A stretch of 64,000 nucleotides of DNA. Source: Azolla caroliniana. Its lineage: Eukaryota > Polypodiophyta. The stretch is taken from assembly GCA_043228905.1 (NCBI GenBank), contig JBHGNT010000001.1:11098001-11162000 (forward strand), read 5' to 3'. The notes below the pieces were generated by a model. The model had not been told where the DNA came from and made no database searches. It was given only the letters and a program-made list of their open reading frames with translations. This document shows positions 35,353 to 45,740 of the stretch, piece after piece (within the stretch, counting starts at the first letter, position 1; every line of letters starts with the position of its first letter). The position numbers and the translations under genes were made by a program.

Positions 35353-36654
35353 ATGGAGTTGGAAGAAGACGACTTTGCACAACTTTTTGTTGAAGCGGTG
35401 AGGGAGTTTGGATGAGCAACAAAAGGAAGAGAGACGATGTAACAAGCTGTCGAATGCGTGGCCAAAAGGGTCGGTCGTTTCAACGGGGACAAAGTATCAT
35501 CTTACATGCAAGCCTACAACGAGGAGATGGACGCGCGAGGCGTAGATGATGCGTTGAGGCTGGAGTTCTTCTGTCGGATCGCGGTCCCTCGGGTATACGA
35601 GGAAGTAAAGTAGCTCGGAGAGGCCCATACTTCGTGGGAAACTTTCGAAAGGGCACTCTTACGGGCATATGACTAACCGCCAAGGAGTCGAAACCGGCGC
35701 GACTTCGACCAATGGGTAGCATTGTCCAAGACCCACCATGGAGCACCTAAGGCGTTCCAGGAGTTCGGGCGGCGCTTCGCACGGCTCCCGGAGTGGGAAC
35801 AAAGACTTGTGGGGGCGGACAAAGTCTTTCTATTCGTCAGGTCGATAGACTAGGCGGAACGGGAGGTCATCGGAATCAAGCTCGAAGAGGATGACGGAAC
35901 GAATGGCCTCATGGAGGACTAGTCGAAAGTCGGAAGGGTATGCCAATGGCTAGATGATGAGCGAGCCGATAAAGCCAGGTGGAAGGCACGTGACGGCGCA
36001 CCATCACAGCGGGAAGAGGGCGAGCGGCAAAGAGAGTCAGCAAGGCTCGACTTCGGGGACATGATTGCGGAGGCGTACGCAGCTCTCGAGGCAATGCTCG
36101 AGGAAGAGGAAAGATTGAGGCCGCAAGCTGACGCCGAGGAAACATACTTGCCCTGCGCCATGGCAGAAGATCGGTATGACGGTGCCACGAGAGAGGGTGT
36201 GGAGCGAGAAGCCCTCTCGACTTGCAGAGAAAGACTGGCCAAGGAGGAGGTCAGAAGTAGAGAAGAGCCCTCCACGCGGATTCTGGAGACTCCGGCAATC
36301 GAGCCCATGTGCCGACATAAGACCGAAGAGATGGAAGGCGCAAGTGAGGAGTCCTGGCACGATGCCAGTGAAGATGGATGGGAAACGGCCTACGAGAAGG
36401 TTGAGGACAGAGTCGCGGTAGAGGAGGAAATGAGAACCGGCGCCCAAGAGAGCGGAATCGGAAGTCGAACCAACCGGGGAGCAAATTGGTCGGCATTCCG
36501 ATTCGGGTGGAGCGCAATCTGGTCATGGATTGTTCAACGGGGCCCAGAATCGGCATGTAGGTGCCGATACGGAAGAGGGTGCGGAACAAGCTGCCCTCTT
36601 TTACATGGGGAGAAAGACCAACCGGGCGAAGGTCGGGAATCAGGAAGAAGATGA
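35353..36654 (+). pseudogene. Gag-like frame with six stop codons and no frameshift
   Basis: From ATG 35353 one frame runs 433 codons to TGA 36652-36654. It is broken only by TGA 35413, TAA 35440, TAG 35611, TAA 35674, TAG 35851 and TAG 35920. Between the stops the sequence reads like a Gag core: GRFNGDKVSSYMQAYNEEM, LRLEFFCRIAVPRVYEEV, WETFERALLRAYD, FGRRFARLPEWEQRLV. Then comes a charged, Glu-rich C-terminal part (EAMLEEEERLRPQ). No zinc knuckle or protease follows. Every stop can come from CGA, CAA or CAG by one C-to-T change, so decay by deamination of methylated cytosine fits. I assign Gag by position and character, not by a match to a named family. Confidence 0.65.
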
Positions 36655-36739
36655 TCGAGGGTACGAAATGAGTCCGGTAGGATCGGCATCGGAGCCGAAA
36701 CTCCAGACATTGGAGAATCAAGCCCAGGCGGGGCTTTAT

Positions 36740-39180
36740 TGATCATAGAGCGGATGCTTTCCACCGACACCACTAAAAGAGTCGGTGGCCCCGGATGAGT
36801 CGTAGGGAGTCGTTACGAAATCGGTGTCCCCACATCTTGACCAGAGACTTCGGCAGTTCAGGCGGCGTGGCAACATGAGACCGAAAGAGATGGAGGTGGG
36901 AACGCAACAAGGAGAGCGAAGACGAGTCCGGTAGAAGTACAAGGGACGAAGCGGAGAGCGAAGACCAGTCCTATGGGTCACCTCACACCGAATCTAGAGA
37001 CTTCGACAGTTGGCATCGGGTCCGACGTAAGACCAAGATACTGACGGTGGCAACAGGAGAACGGGACCCGACAATCCAAAGAATGACGGACGGACCCGGA
37101 CGAGAACCGGGTGGAGCGGACTTTCGGATAATCGATCCGGAAGAGGGGAGAGAGCGGCCCTACGAAGAGGTCAGGAACACAGTACGTCGGTACCACGGGA
37201 GAGGGTGTGGAGCGAGCCACCCTCTCGACTTGCAGACAAAGACGACCCGGGATAAGGGTGAGAGATACGACGAGCCCGAGGGGGATCCTTCACACCGGTT
37301 CTAGAGACTCTGACGGTCGGCCCTAGATCCGGCGTGAGACCTAGAGTGATGAACGGTGGCGGCGAGGGGACAAAGGTGAAGGGTTGCGGATGGGCGGTCT
37401 ACGGAGATCCTCACACCGATCCGGCGATCGGCCCGAGTGTTGGCGTGAGTCCTATAGGAGAGATCGGTGGTGGTAGGTGAACGTGACCAGCAGAAGAGAC
37501 CGACGCAAAGGTCAGGACTACAACAAGAGAAAATGGCAAGTGGTGTTGCCACGACCTTACAAACACCGGTTCTAGACACTCCGGCGGCTGGCCTGGAAGC
37601 CGACGTGAGACCTAGAGTAAGGAACGGTGGCGATGGCAAGGCGGGCAACTGAAGGCAGAAGGGGAGGTCCCACAAGATCCTCACACCGATCCAACAGTCG
37701 GCCCAAGTGTCGGCGTGAGTTCTATAGGAAAGGACGGTGGCGGCAGGTGAATGTGATCGGACGACAGAAATCAGAGCGAAAGAAGGTATGAGGCCGGCGA
37801 GGCGGCCACAAATCGAATACATACCCAACCGGCAGAGTCGGCAAGACAAAGATCGGATGCGCTTGGTACGAGAGTCAGTGACCCAACAAAACGGAGGCCC
37901 GAGAAGGATCCTTTAGACCTGCCCGGAGAGCCCGGTTGTTCAGCCAACGTGGCAAGGTGAGACCGAGGGTAATGGAAGGTGGCGGCAAGGGGACGAAGGC
38001 GACAACAACAGAAGCACCGACCAACCAAGGCGTTACGTGAACGAAGGAGGCCATGCGGGTTGGGACGCGGCAAGGGTGATCTTCCGGTAAGCTGCCGGGA
38101 ACACCAAGTTAAGGAGCGGTGTGCCAAGTCGGAAAGGGCGCACCCGAAAGCGGAACGGAAGACGTGCATGTGGCCACCAAGGGCCAAAGCGAAGCACGAC
38201 TACGGGACGGTGTTCGGCCTAGGCGGTGCCTAACAAGGAAGGCAGAAGACGGCACACGGAGGTGTCGGGAACGACAACACGCGTGTGCGTAAACGGACTA
38301 CGCGGGATGGAGACCCGAAACAAGATCGAGGGCCGGAGAAGGATCCTCTACGCCCGCTTCAGTGATCTCGCCAACTCAGTTGGAGTGGCATGCCAAACCC
38401 GAGATAACAAGCTGGTGGGGGCGAGGGGATGACGACAAGCGGAAGGCTCCAAACCGGTGGCAGCAACGCAAAACGAATGTGGCCAAGCGAGCTACTACGG
38501 GGTGTTCCTCGGATGCGAAGGACACTAGTATGCGGAGAAGCGGCGATGCACGATCCGCTCGGGCGAGGGCCAATGACGTGTGCATAGGACAAAACCGGAG
38601 TTCGGCACGAGCGGAGCCGAACATGAGAAGGGGGTTGCACGGTACACGAAGGTGCCAAAGCGGGAATAGAGGCGCGAAGATGGTTTGCCGGTTCAGGTGA
38701 TCTCGCGTAGAAGGCCGGAGAGGGATCCTCCACACTGGTTCCGGAGACCTTGGTAGTTCGGTCGTCGTGGCAACGTAAGACTAAGGAGAAGGTAGGTGGC
38801 GGCAAGGGGACGAAGGTGGTGGAGATCAGCGTGGAACGAGAACTGGGACGACGCAAAGATCGACGGAGGCCAAGCGGGCCATCATGGGTGCTCCTCGGAC
38901 GGAGGACACCGCGTATTCGAAGGAACGAGAAGCGTACAAGCAGTTGAAAGAAGGGCCTACGGGGAGGCAAACGCGGAAAAGGAATCGGAGCCAACGGTTC
39001 GGACCGGCGAGGCCAATGCGGTAGCCAGAATGCGGATTACGGAAGACCGGTTTCTCACCGGTGTCGTGAGGATCCGTCTCTATGTGCGGATCGTGAGGCG
39101 GAACCGCCGGGGTTCTGAACCGGAAGGACTCGTAGCACCCACTAGCTTTAGCGAGAAAGGATTTAAGCTAGTTTGAGGGA
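36740..39180 (+). repeat. GC-rich block of diverged internal repeats
   Basis: A motif of about 90-100 bp recurs with variable spacers: a start like gatcctcacaccggttctag, then agactccgg, a cggcc/ggcgtgag segment, and an end like aacggtggcggcaagggga. I see related units beginning near 36822, 36981, 37285, 37403, 37555, 37676, 37908, 38338 and 38727. Open frames here are by-products of high GC, on both strands, and show no domain. Segment 39085-39175 also matches 31998-32060 in the LTR-derived insertion. Confidence 0.7.
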
Positions 39181-39514
39181 GAGAGATTGAGATGGTGAGA
39201 GAGAGATAGAGAGTGAGAGAAATAAGGTTGATCTTTTAGCTTTAGATTCGAGAGACAAGATATATCATTAATTGGAGAACAAATTTTTCTTCTTCTTAAA
39301 TTCTTGAATCCCAAAACATAACATAACCTTGATCTTTTTCCCATCCATCCTTTTATAGATGCTCCCATGCATATGATGCATGCGAGTACAAGACATGCAT
39401 ACAATGCATGGAATGCATGTGATGCATGTTTGCCATTTGGCATTCATGCATCACATCTCACTCAATTAAGCTCTAATATGAGAATTTAATGATACGGAAA
39501 ACATTTCTAAAGAA

Positions 39515-39590
39515 ATGATATAACTTAGAGGTAAGTTTATAGACTCTTAATGTGGAGGTGCAAGGATCAAGTCTTCACTTGCACTCCTTT
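39515..39590 (+). repeat. tRNA-like (SINE-head) module
   Basis: A-box-like TAACTTAGAGG (39521-39531) and B-box-like GGATCAAGTCT (39563-39573), followed by tcacttgcactcc. Homologous in layout to 31055-31125. Followed by (CA)n and (TA)n runs. Confidence 0.4.
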
Positions 39591-40247
39591 TGAATACACA
39601 CACACACACACATATATATATATATGTTTCTTTTTTTATTAATGTATTTTTACAAGGCATTCCTCCGTCCGGTCGTTGTCTAGTCGGCTCCGTTGATCAC
39701 GGTTGTCGTTTGATGTCGGATGTCGGATCTCGTCGGACATCGTTGTCAGTCGCCATCGCCAGTTACCGTCGCTAGATTCGTCCAAAACACATAGTTATAT
39801 GCATTTGGCTATAACCATTTGTTAAGTCATATAACTTAACCTTTATATATTCTACACATGAACACAAAGATAATAGCTTTTGCTTTGCATTATATATGGT
39901 GGGTTCCTTATTTGTCCTGTCTATGTGGGATATCACATATTTTTCTCTTCTTCTTTGCAAACTTGATACCCACATAACTTGACACTTAGATGTTTGTTTC
40001 CTACGTAGTAAAGCACATTCAAAAGCTCTTCAAGACCTCCATCTTTTTGTATCAAGATATTAAACTTATTTAAGATAGTATCTTTACTATTATTGTTTTA
40101 TATTTCGTGAGAAGAACCACGCTCGATTTCGTATGTTCCTTACAAGTTTTACACTATCGTTGAAAATTTTCACGACACCGTCTGGAGTCTCTCACACTTC
40201 TCCGAACTTGGCACATACCGGTGGACGTGCGATCTAGTGGGGCCGGA

Positions 40248-40497
40248 TGTCGTGAAGCTTCCGGGTCATAGTGAGAAACCGGGGAATATCGGAAGAGTCA
40301 GTGGTGGGCAACATGTGCACATGTATAGTTGGAGACGGAGTATAGAATAAAGGGGAGAATTTGTCCCACATTGTAACGCCCTCCCCTCCTTGTTCTATAA
40401 AAGGAGGGAGGGGTCCCTTGATGAGGGGTTGCCCATTTTTGAGTTAGGAGGGTATACCATTAGATTTAGGTTAGGCAGTTTCTCTTATTCTTACTTC
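40248..40497 (+). repeat. 3' LTR of the non-autonomous element, first part
   Basis: Matches 34544-34793 with few differences, including the TATAAAA region and ttaggttaggcagtttctct. It stops at acttc (40493-40497), the left target duplication of the chromovirus. Confidence 0.92.
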
Positions 40498-40935
40498 TGT
40501 CAGGAATAGTACTAAAACAGAGATGGAATTAGTACTAAGAAGAGTAGTACTATTAGTACTATTAGTACTAAGAGGACGGGACTGCGTAAGATTCCCGAGA
40601 GAGAGGAAGTGAGAAGAGGAGAGAGAGAGAGAAATAGGATGATGACAGCAGCTCTTATATTATATGAAAGATAAGTACAAATCGACTAAGAGGCTTAAGA
40701 CTGGTGTTGAACCAATTTGGTTCAACATAATGCTTAGTGCCTTCTTTTATAGTGTTCTCAGGAATAATCCTGAAGCTTCTAGAATGTTCCAGAGAAATCT
40801 GGAATATACATTACTTTCTTATAATAAAACATAAATGAAAATAATATTCTATGAATTACAATAGATGGTGAGATGGTTAAGAGCTCGACCCATATACCAT
40901 AAGGTCATGGGTTCGAGTCTTGCCATCTCATGACA
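40498..40935 (-). repeat. 3' LTR of the chromovirus
   Basis: 438 bp, apparently identical to 45743-46180. As read on the plus strand it starts with several AGTAC-rich short repeats (agtactattagtactatt) and ends with the tRNA-like segment 40869-40930. Confidence 0.95.
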
Positions 40936-40949
40936 CTATCTCCCCCTTA
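40936..40949 (-). other. Polypurine tract of the chromovirus
   Basis: Minus strand ttaagggggagatag abuts the 3' LTR and overlaps the pol stop codon (TAA at 40949-40947). Confidence 0.85.
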
Positions 40950-43900
40950 AAGACGACGAGTGGAACGAGTCAGCGCTACTTGCGGACCGGGTTTGTCCGG
41001 ATACTTTCGGTGGAAATCAGCAAGAAGATCTTGTGCATTGGCAACATTCTCGACGGGTTCCCAAGTACGTTCGCTCGGACTATAACCGAGCCAATCGACC
41101 AAGTAATAGAGTTTGTTGCGAACAAGTTTGGAATCGAGGATGGCAGCAACTTCATACTCCGGGCCGGCGTCCAACTCCAGTGGGGGCGGCGGTGGTGTCA
41201 CACGATCGGGAATGGTGTTTGCTTTATAAGGTTCAAGAAGAGAACAATGGAAAACCGGATGTATCTGAAGCTGCGGAGGGAGATCAAGGCGGAAGGTGAC
41301 ATCATTAATCTTCCCCGTAATACGGAAAGGACCGAGTCGTCGATAATCCAACTTGTCGCACGGTCGAGTAGTCTTGATGTGACGACGTAAGAGCCATACT
41401 CGATCTCCGATGGCAAAAGAGGAGGGAATCCGATGACGATCCGCATAAGTCTTGTGTGTGTGTTGAGCATGACGAAGGTGAGTAGAGAGATCCATCTGGA
41501 TCTTGCGTAGCCTCTCCAAATGATCCTCGGCACGAGGGTTGGTAGGTAGCTCCGGAGTGTCGATCACCGACCAGCGAGGATGGAAACCGGTATAAGCGAA
41601 AAATGGGGAGACCCGAGTCGAGGAGTGAATAGCATTATTATACGCAAACTCCGCAAAGTGGAGAATCTCGGCCCAATCGTCCTGTTGATAACTCAGGAAA
41701 CACCGGAGATATTGCTCCAGCGTTTGGTTTGTTCGTTCCGCCTGTCCGTCGGTTTGAGGATGGTAGCCGGAGGAGAGGTTGCAGGAGACCTTGAGCATCT
41801 TGAAGAGATGTTGCCAAAATTTGGAGACAAATTGCGGGCCTCGGTCACTGATAATACTGTCTGGGAGGCCATGATGCCGAAAAACCTCACGCATAACAAG
41901 AGCGGCGGTTTCCTCGCTAGTGATGGCTTTAGTACATGGCACAAAATGTGCCATCTTCGTATATCGATCGACGACGGTTAGGATAGCATCGAACCCTTTC
42001 GAGACCGGCAGATCTGTGATAAAATCAAGACAAATAGACTGCCATGGCTTACTTGGAATTGGTAAAGGTTCCAACAAGCCATATGGATGGTGTCGTGGCA
42101 TCTTTGCTCGGCAGCAAGCATCACAGGTCCGAACGTAGTCGTCGACAAAACGGCGCATGTGGGGCCACCAAAAAGATCGTTGCACTAGCTCCAACGTCTT
42201 AGTACTACCGAAATGTCCCGCCGTATGGGTGTCGTGACAATGTTGGACAATTTGAAGGCGACAGGAGCAATCGGGGACATATACGCGCTTTTTAAAGAAT
42301 AACAAACCATCATGATATTCGAATTGTCGGTAGTCAATACCTGGTTGTTGAGACTGAGAACAGGATGCCCGAGAAGTATCAATGTGCGCCAGGATGTCTT
42401 GAGCAAAACTATCCGTCTTCAAGGTTGCACGTATGTCATCGGTAATCCGTGAATCCATCGGGGTGTGAAAAATCCGCGTCGTGTGCAATCGTGTTGGTCC
42501 CAAGATTACTTGCTTTTGATTATCAAATGTTGCTTCACCAGGACGAGGTGCAAGATATGAACGTCGTGATAGTGCATCTGCTTTTCCTTGCTGCTTCCCC
42601 GGTCGATATGTGATTTTGAAGTCGAAACGCGTGAGGAATTGCGCCCACCGAGCTTGCCGTCGATTTAGTACGCGAGCGTTCTGAAAATAAGCAAGATTTT
42701 TATGATCGCTGAAGACAATGACCTGATGTGGAGAGCCCTCTAAGAAATGCCGCCATTGTACAAATGAATCCACGATGGCTAATAACTCCTTGTCATGTAT
42801 TTCGTAGTTGATTTCTGCGACATCGAATTTGCGCGAATGGAAAGCCACCGGATGCAACTCTTCTTTATCACCTTGTTGAGAAAGGATGCTACCGAGGGCG
42901 AAATCTGATGCGTCGGCCTCCATGATGAATGGTTTGCTTGTATCCACATGAGCTAGAATCGGTGCTGAAGTAAAGGCTTTCTTAAGATGCCGAAAAGCCA
43001 TATCTGCTTCAATGGACCAAAGAAATGCTTGGCCCTTCTTCGTAAGTTGTGTGAGAGGTAAAATAATCTTCGAGTAATCCTGTATAAACTTACGGTAGAA
43101 GTTAGCAAAACCTAGAAAACATTGTACATCTCGTACCGACCGTGGAATTTGCCACTCTAGTACAGTTTGGATCTTAGCTGGATCCATGGCGATGCCCTTT
43201 GAGGAGATGACGTAGCCTAGAAATTCCACTTGCTTGCAGTCAAAGCTACATTTTTCTAGCTTGGCATAAAGACCATTCTCGCGGAGTCGCTTTAGTACTA
43301 ATAGTACATGAGAGTCGTGCTCTTCCTGGGTCTTCGAATAAATCAACAGATCATCCAGATAAATGATCAAACAGATATCCAAGAGGTCTCTGAATATATC
43401 ATTTGCCATGTGTTGGAAGACTGCGGGTGCATTGGTTAGGCCAAACGGCATAACAGTATACTCAAAATGCCCATACCGCGTGCGGAAAGCGGTCTTCCAC
43501 TCATCTCCCGGTCGGATCCGCACGAGATTATACGCTCCGCGTAGGTCGATTTTAGTAAAAAACTTGGCACCATTAACTCGCTCTAAAAGACTTGATATAA
43601 GAGGAAGTGCATACCTATTCCGGATGGTGACTTTATTTAATCCGCGGTAATCAACGACAAGACGAAGTGAGCCATCTTTCTTCTTGACAAAGAAGATGGG
43701 TGCACCGGCCGGAGATTTCGAATGACGGATGAACCCGCTTGCCAAGTTCTCCTCTATGTAGGCTCGAAGGACTTCTAACTCGGTGGGTGACAGGTTGTAA
43801 ATTGGTCCCCATGGTGGCTCGGTTCCTGGTTGTAAATCGATGGGACAGTCATAGGGACGGTGATGAGGAAGGGTACCGGCTTTTACCTTGTCAAATACAT

Positions 43901-44519
43901 CGGCATAAGGATGATATTTTGCCGGAAGTTGTACTGAGGAGTCCTTCTTAATAGTGCTGGAAGGATGTACTGATATGGAAAATAGGAACATTGCCTCCTT
44001 GGGTCCTTCTTCGCGTAGTTGATGGAGTGAAATGGTCGAAACTCGGCGAGTTGATTCTTGGGGTGGTCGATATCGGACTTCTCTTGTTCTCCAATCTATG
44101 GCTGGATTATGTAACTCAAGCCAAGGTAATCCTAGGACAATGGGATGCTCTGGACTACTAATTATATTAAATGATATTATACACACAAAACTACCTAGGA
44201 CAACTTGAATGGGTTCTGATTCTTCTACAATATTCCCGGAAGCAATGGGACGACCATCAATGACCACTACAGATGCGGGACAAGGAAGTTTTCTTAAGGA
44301 TATCTGAGAAGCTTGGGCAAAATTTCGATCCATGAAACAGGAATTAGCTCCGGAATCTAAAAGTGCTAGGACGGGTACTGGGGGAGTACTTTTAGTACTA
44401 ACAATGACTTGGGCTAGGAACACATTGCTAACTTGCTTGGAAGGAATGGAACCACTAATGGGCTGTACAGATCTAGGGCTGCTGTCCAACCAAATGGCTC
44501 CTATTTTGGCTGGACTCAA
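40947..44519 (-). CDS. Chromovirus Pol (PR-RT-RNaseH-IN-chromodomain), 1190 codons, intact
   Basis: Uninterrupted frame. Domains: aspartic protease LLDSGANS (DSG at about residues 55-57); RT with FFVKKKDGSLRLVVDYR, MPFGLTNAPAVF and catalytic YLDD (387-390); RNase H from about 530 (EADASDFALGS, SDHKNLAYF, KADALSRR). Integrase has an HHCC zinc region (HTAGHFG ... CDACCRAK, about 735-790) and a D,D,E core (CLDFITDLP, ISDRGPQFVS, YHPQTDGQAERTNQTLEQ). A C-terminal chromodomain (YYLVDWLGYSPSERTWEP, about 1120-1165) should guide integration to heterochromatin marks. The frame has no ATG near its start: it overlaps the gag end in the -1 frame, so it is most likely made as a Gag-Pol frameshift product. 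The stated start (44519) is a TTG just after the slip site, not a true initiator. Confidence 0.93.
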   Translation of the reverse strand: MSPAKIGAIWLDSSPRSVQPISGSIPSKQVSNVFLAQVIVSTKSTPPVPVLALLDSGANSCFMDRNFAQASQISLRKLPCPASVVVIDGRPIASGNIVEESEPIQVVLGSFVCIISFNIISSPEHPIVLGLPWLELHNPAIDWRTREVRYRPPQESTRRVSTISLHQLREEGPKEAMFLFSISVHPSSTIKKDSSVQLPAKYHPYADVFDKVKAGTLPHHRPYDCPIDLQPGTEPPWGPIYNLSPTELEVLRAYIEENLASGFIRHSKSPAGAPIFFVKKKDGSLRLVVDYRGLNKVTIRNRYALPLISSLLERVNGAKFFTKIDLRGAYNLVRIRPGDEWKTAFRTRYGHFEYTVMPFGLTNAPAVFQHMANDIFRDLLDICLIIYLDDLLIYSKTQEEHDSHVLLVLKRLRENGLYAKLEKCSFDCKQVEFLGYVISSKGIAMDPAKIQTVLEWQIPRSVRDVQCFLGFANFYRKFIQDYSKIILPLTQLTKKGQAFLWSIEADMAFRHLKKAFTSAPILAHVDTSKPFIMEADASDFALGSILSQQGDKEELHPVAFHSRKFDVAEINYEIHDKELLAIVDSFVQWRHFLEGSPHQVIVFSDHKNLAYFQNARVLNRRQARWAQFLTRFDFKITYRPGKQQGKADALSRRSYLAPRPGEATFDNQKQVILGPTRLHTTRIFHTPMDSRITDDIRATLKTDSFAQDILAHIDTSRASCSQSQQPGIDYRQFEYHDGLLFFKKRVYVPDCSCRLQIVQHCHDTHTAGHFGSTKTLELVQRSFWWPHMRRFVDDYVRTCDACCRAKMPRHHPYGLLEPLPIPSKPWQSICLDFITDLPVSKGFDAILTVVDRYTKMAHFVPCTKAITSEETAALVMREVFRHHGLPDSIISDRGPQFVSKFWQHLFKMLKVSCNLSSGYHPQTDGQAERTNQTLEQYLRCFLSYQQDDWAEILHFAEFAYNNAIHSSTRVSPFFAYTGFHPRWSVIDTPELPTNPRAEDHLERLRKIQMDLSTHLRHAQHTHKTYADRHRIPSSFAIGDRVWLLRRHIKTTRPCDKLDYRRLGPFRITGKINDVTFRLDLPPQLQIHPVFHCSLLEPYKANTIPDRVTPPPPPLELDAGPEYEVAAILDSKLVRNKLYYLVDWLGYSPSERTWEPVENVANAQDLLADFHRKYPDKPGPQVALTRSTRRL

Positions 44520-45673
44520 TCGTTTAACTCTTCATCTAATTGACTAAGGATTTCAAATTTATTTGAGATACTTGGGCTATTAGTATTATGAATACTATCT
44601 GACACTCTATTAGTACTATTACTACTATCAGACACTCCGAAGGGAAGAATTGACTCAGGTTTAGTACAGGCGACAATTTGATTTACCTGTCTTCTTGGCC
44701 TATGGGGACAATTGATGGCGATATGTCCTGGTCCACCGCAATAAAGGCATAATCGATTGGCACGTCGTCGTTGCTTTTCTTCTTCCGATAACGGGCCGCG
44801 TCGACGCATGGTATCGATCTCCATCGGTGTCGAAGTATTTGCTTGAGGTATGTCTCGTGCAAACGGTTTAGCCGCGACTGTGGCGTAAGTGGGCTCTGGC
44901 CTAGAGCGTGGTATCTGTAATTGACGTTCTGAACGCCGTTCAAAAAGGCGGTTGTCACATCGAACTGCTCGACTGATTGCCTCCGTAAGAGACTTTGGTT
45001 CTTCGGGGAAAGTTAGAAGTAGATCTTTGACATCGTTTCGCAAGCCATAGCGAAACTGCTCCATTAGTGCTTGATCATCCCAGGGTATATCTGAAGCAAG
45101 TAGGCGGAAATCCGCCGCGTAGGCAGAGGCTGGACGATCGCCTTGACGCAATCGCCGGATCTTGTTGATCGCCGTCCTGATGCTGTCGGTGTCTCCAAAG
45201 CAGGCTTTAAACTCACCAATAAAATCTTCAAAGTTATTAAGCAAGGGCGATTGTTTTTCTAGAAGCGGAGCGAACCATGCCAAGGCTGAGCCGCTAAGTA
45301 GCGTGCCTATTAGGCCGACTCGAGATGCATCAGTGGGATATCGGGAAGGATGCATCTGGATGACTAAGCGTACTTGATTAAGGAATCCCCGAAATTGCGA
45401 ACGCGTTCCATCAAATTTCACAGGAAGTCCAATCTTGGGCTCTTTATGAAATCCTTGGGGACTGGATCCTTGTTGTTGCAACGCTGCTTCGAGTTGTTGT
45501 ACCCGTAACGCTAACTCCCCATGTTGTTGTTGCGTTTGTTGTTTTTCTAGAGCGATTTGTTGCAGATCCCCTATCAGCCGTTGGTTTTCGTGTTCCAAGG
45601 CAACAAACTTTTCTTTTAGGCACTGTAGCTCGGAGAAAACGGATTGGTATTCTTGGGCGCTAACAATAGCCAT
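44516..45673 (-). CDS. Chromovirus Gag, 385 aa, intact
   Basis: ATG at 45673 is 67 nt inside the primer site. An N-terminal coiled coil rich in Gln/Glu (about residues 8-70) is followed by a capsid-like retrotransposon gag core (KFDGTRSQFRGFL through GLRNDVKDLLL, about 86-220). A basic region follows, then one zinc knuckle CLYCGGPGHIAINC (309-322) and a Ser/Asn-rich tail ending at TGA 44518-44516. This Gag shape resembles that of fungal and vertebrate chromovirus-type elements. It would form the virus-like particle and bind the element RNA. Length is normal and no defect is seen. Confidence 0.92.
   Translation of the reverse strand: MAIVSAQEYQSVFSELQCLKEKFVALEHENQRLIGDLQQIALEKQQTQQQHGELALRVQQLEAALQQQGSSPQGFHKEPKIGLPVKFDGTRSQFRGFLNQVRLVIQMHPSRYPTDASRVGLIGTLLSGSALAWFAPLLEKQSPLLNNFEDFIGEFKACFGDTDSIRTAINKIRRLRQGDRPASAYAADFRLLASDIPWDDQALMEQFRYGLRNDVKDLLLTFPEEPKSLTEAISRAVRCDNRLFERRSERQLQIPRSRPEPTYATVAAKPFARDIPQANTSTPMEIDTMRRRGPLSEEEKQRRRANRLCLYCGGPGHIAINCPHRPRRQVNQIVACTKPESILPFGVSDSSNSTNRVSDSIHNTNSPSISNKFEILSQLDEELND
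44522..44528 (-). promoter_or_regulatory. Candidate -1 ribosomal frameshift heptamer G UUA AAC
   Basis: In the gag frame the bases read G TTA AAC, followed by GAT and the gag TGA. Slipping back one base gives GTT AAA and continues CGA TTG AGT CCA into pol. The pol frame has a TGA at 44534-44532, just upstream, so the only window for joining the two frames is this short overlap. GUUAAAC is an accepted X-XXY-YYZ-like slip site known in nidoviruses. No downstream pseudoknot was modelled. Confidence 0.7.
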
Positions 45674-45728
45674 AGTATAGGGGAAAGGGTAGGAAGATGA
45701 GGGAGAGTGACAAGTAGGCTAGAGGAAA

Positions 45729-45740
45729 AAATTGGTTCAA
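45729..45740 (-). other. Self-complementary primer-binding site of the chromovirus
   Basis: Read on the element strand, 2 nt (gt) after the 5' LTR end comes TTGAACCAATTT. Its exact complement AAATTGGTTCAA lies in each LTR on the element strand (45963-45952 and 40718-40707), where the RNA is predicted to begin. No TGG-initial tRNA complement occurs here. In Tf1 the first 11 nt of the RNA pair with the site after the 5' LTR and are cleaved to give the primer; this layout is equivalent. Confidence 0.8.

Noticed and set aside
36061-38994. Many open frames of 60-210 codons on both strands in the GC-rich block
   Set aside because: They overlap in several frames, have no recognisable domain, and follow from high GC and repeat structure.
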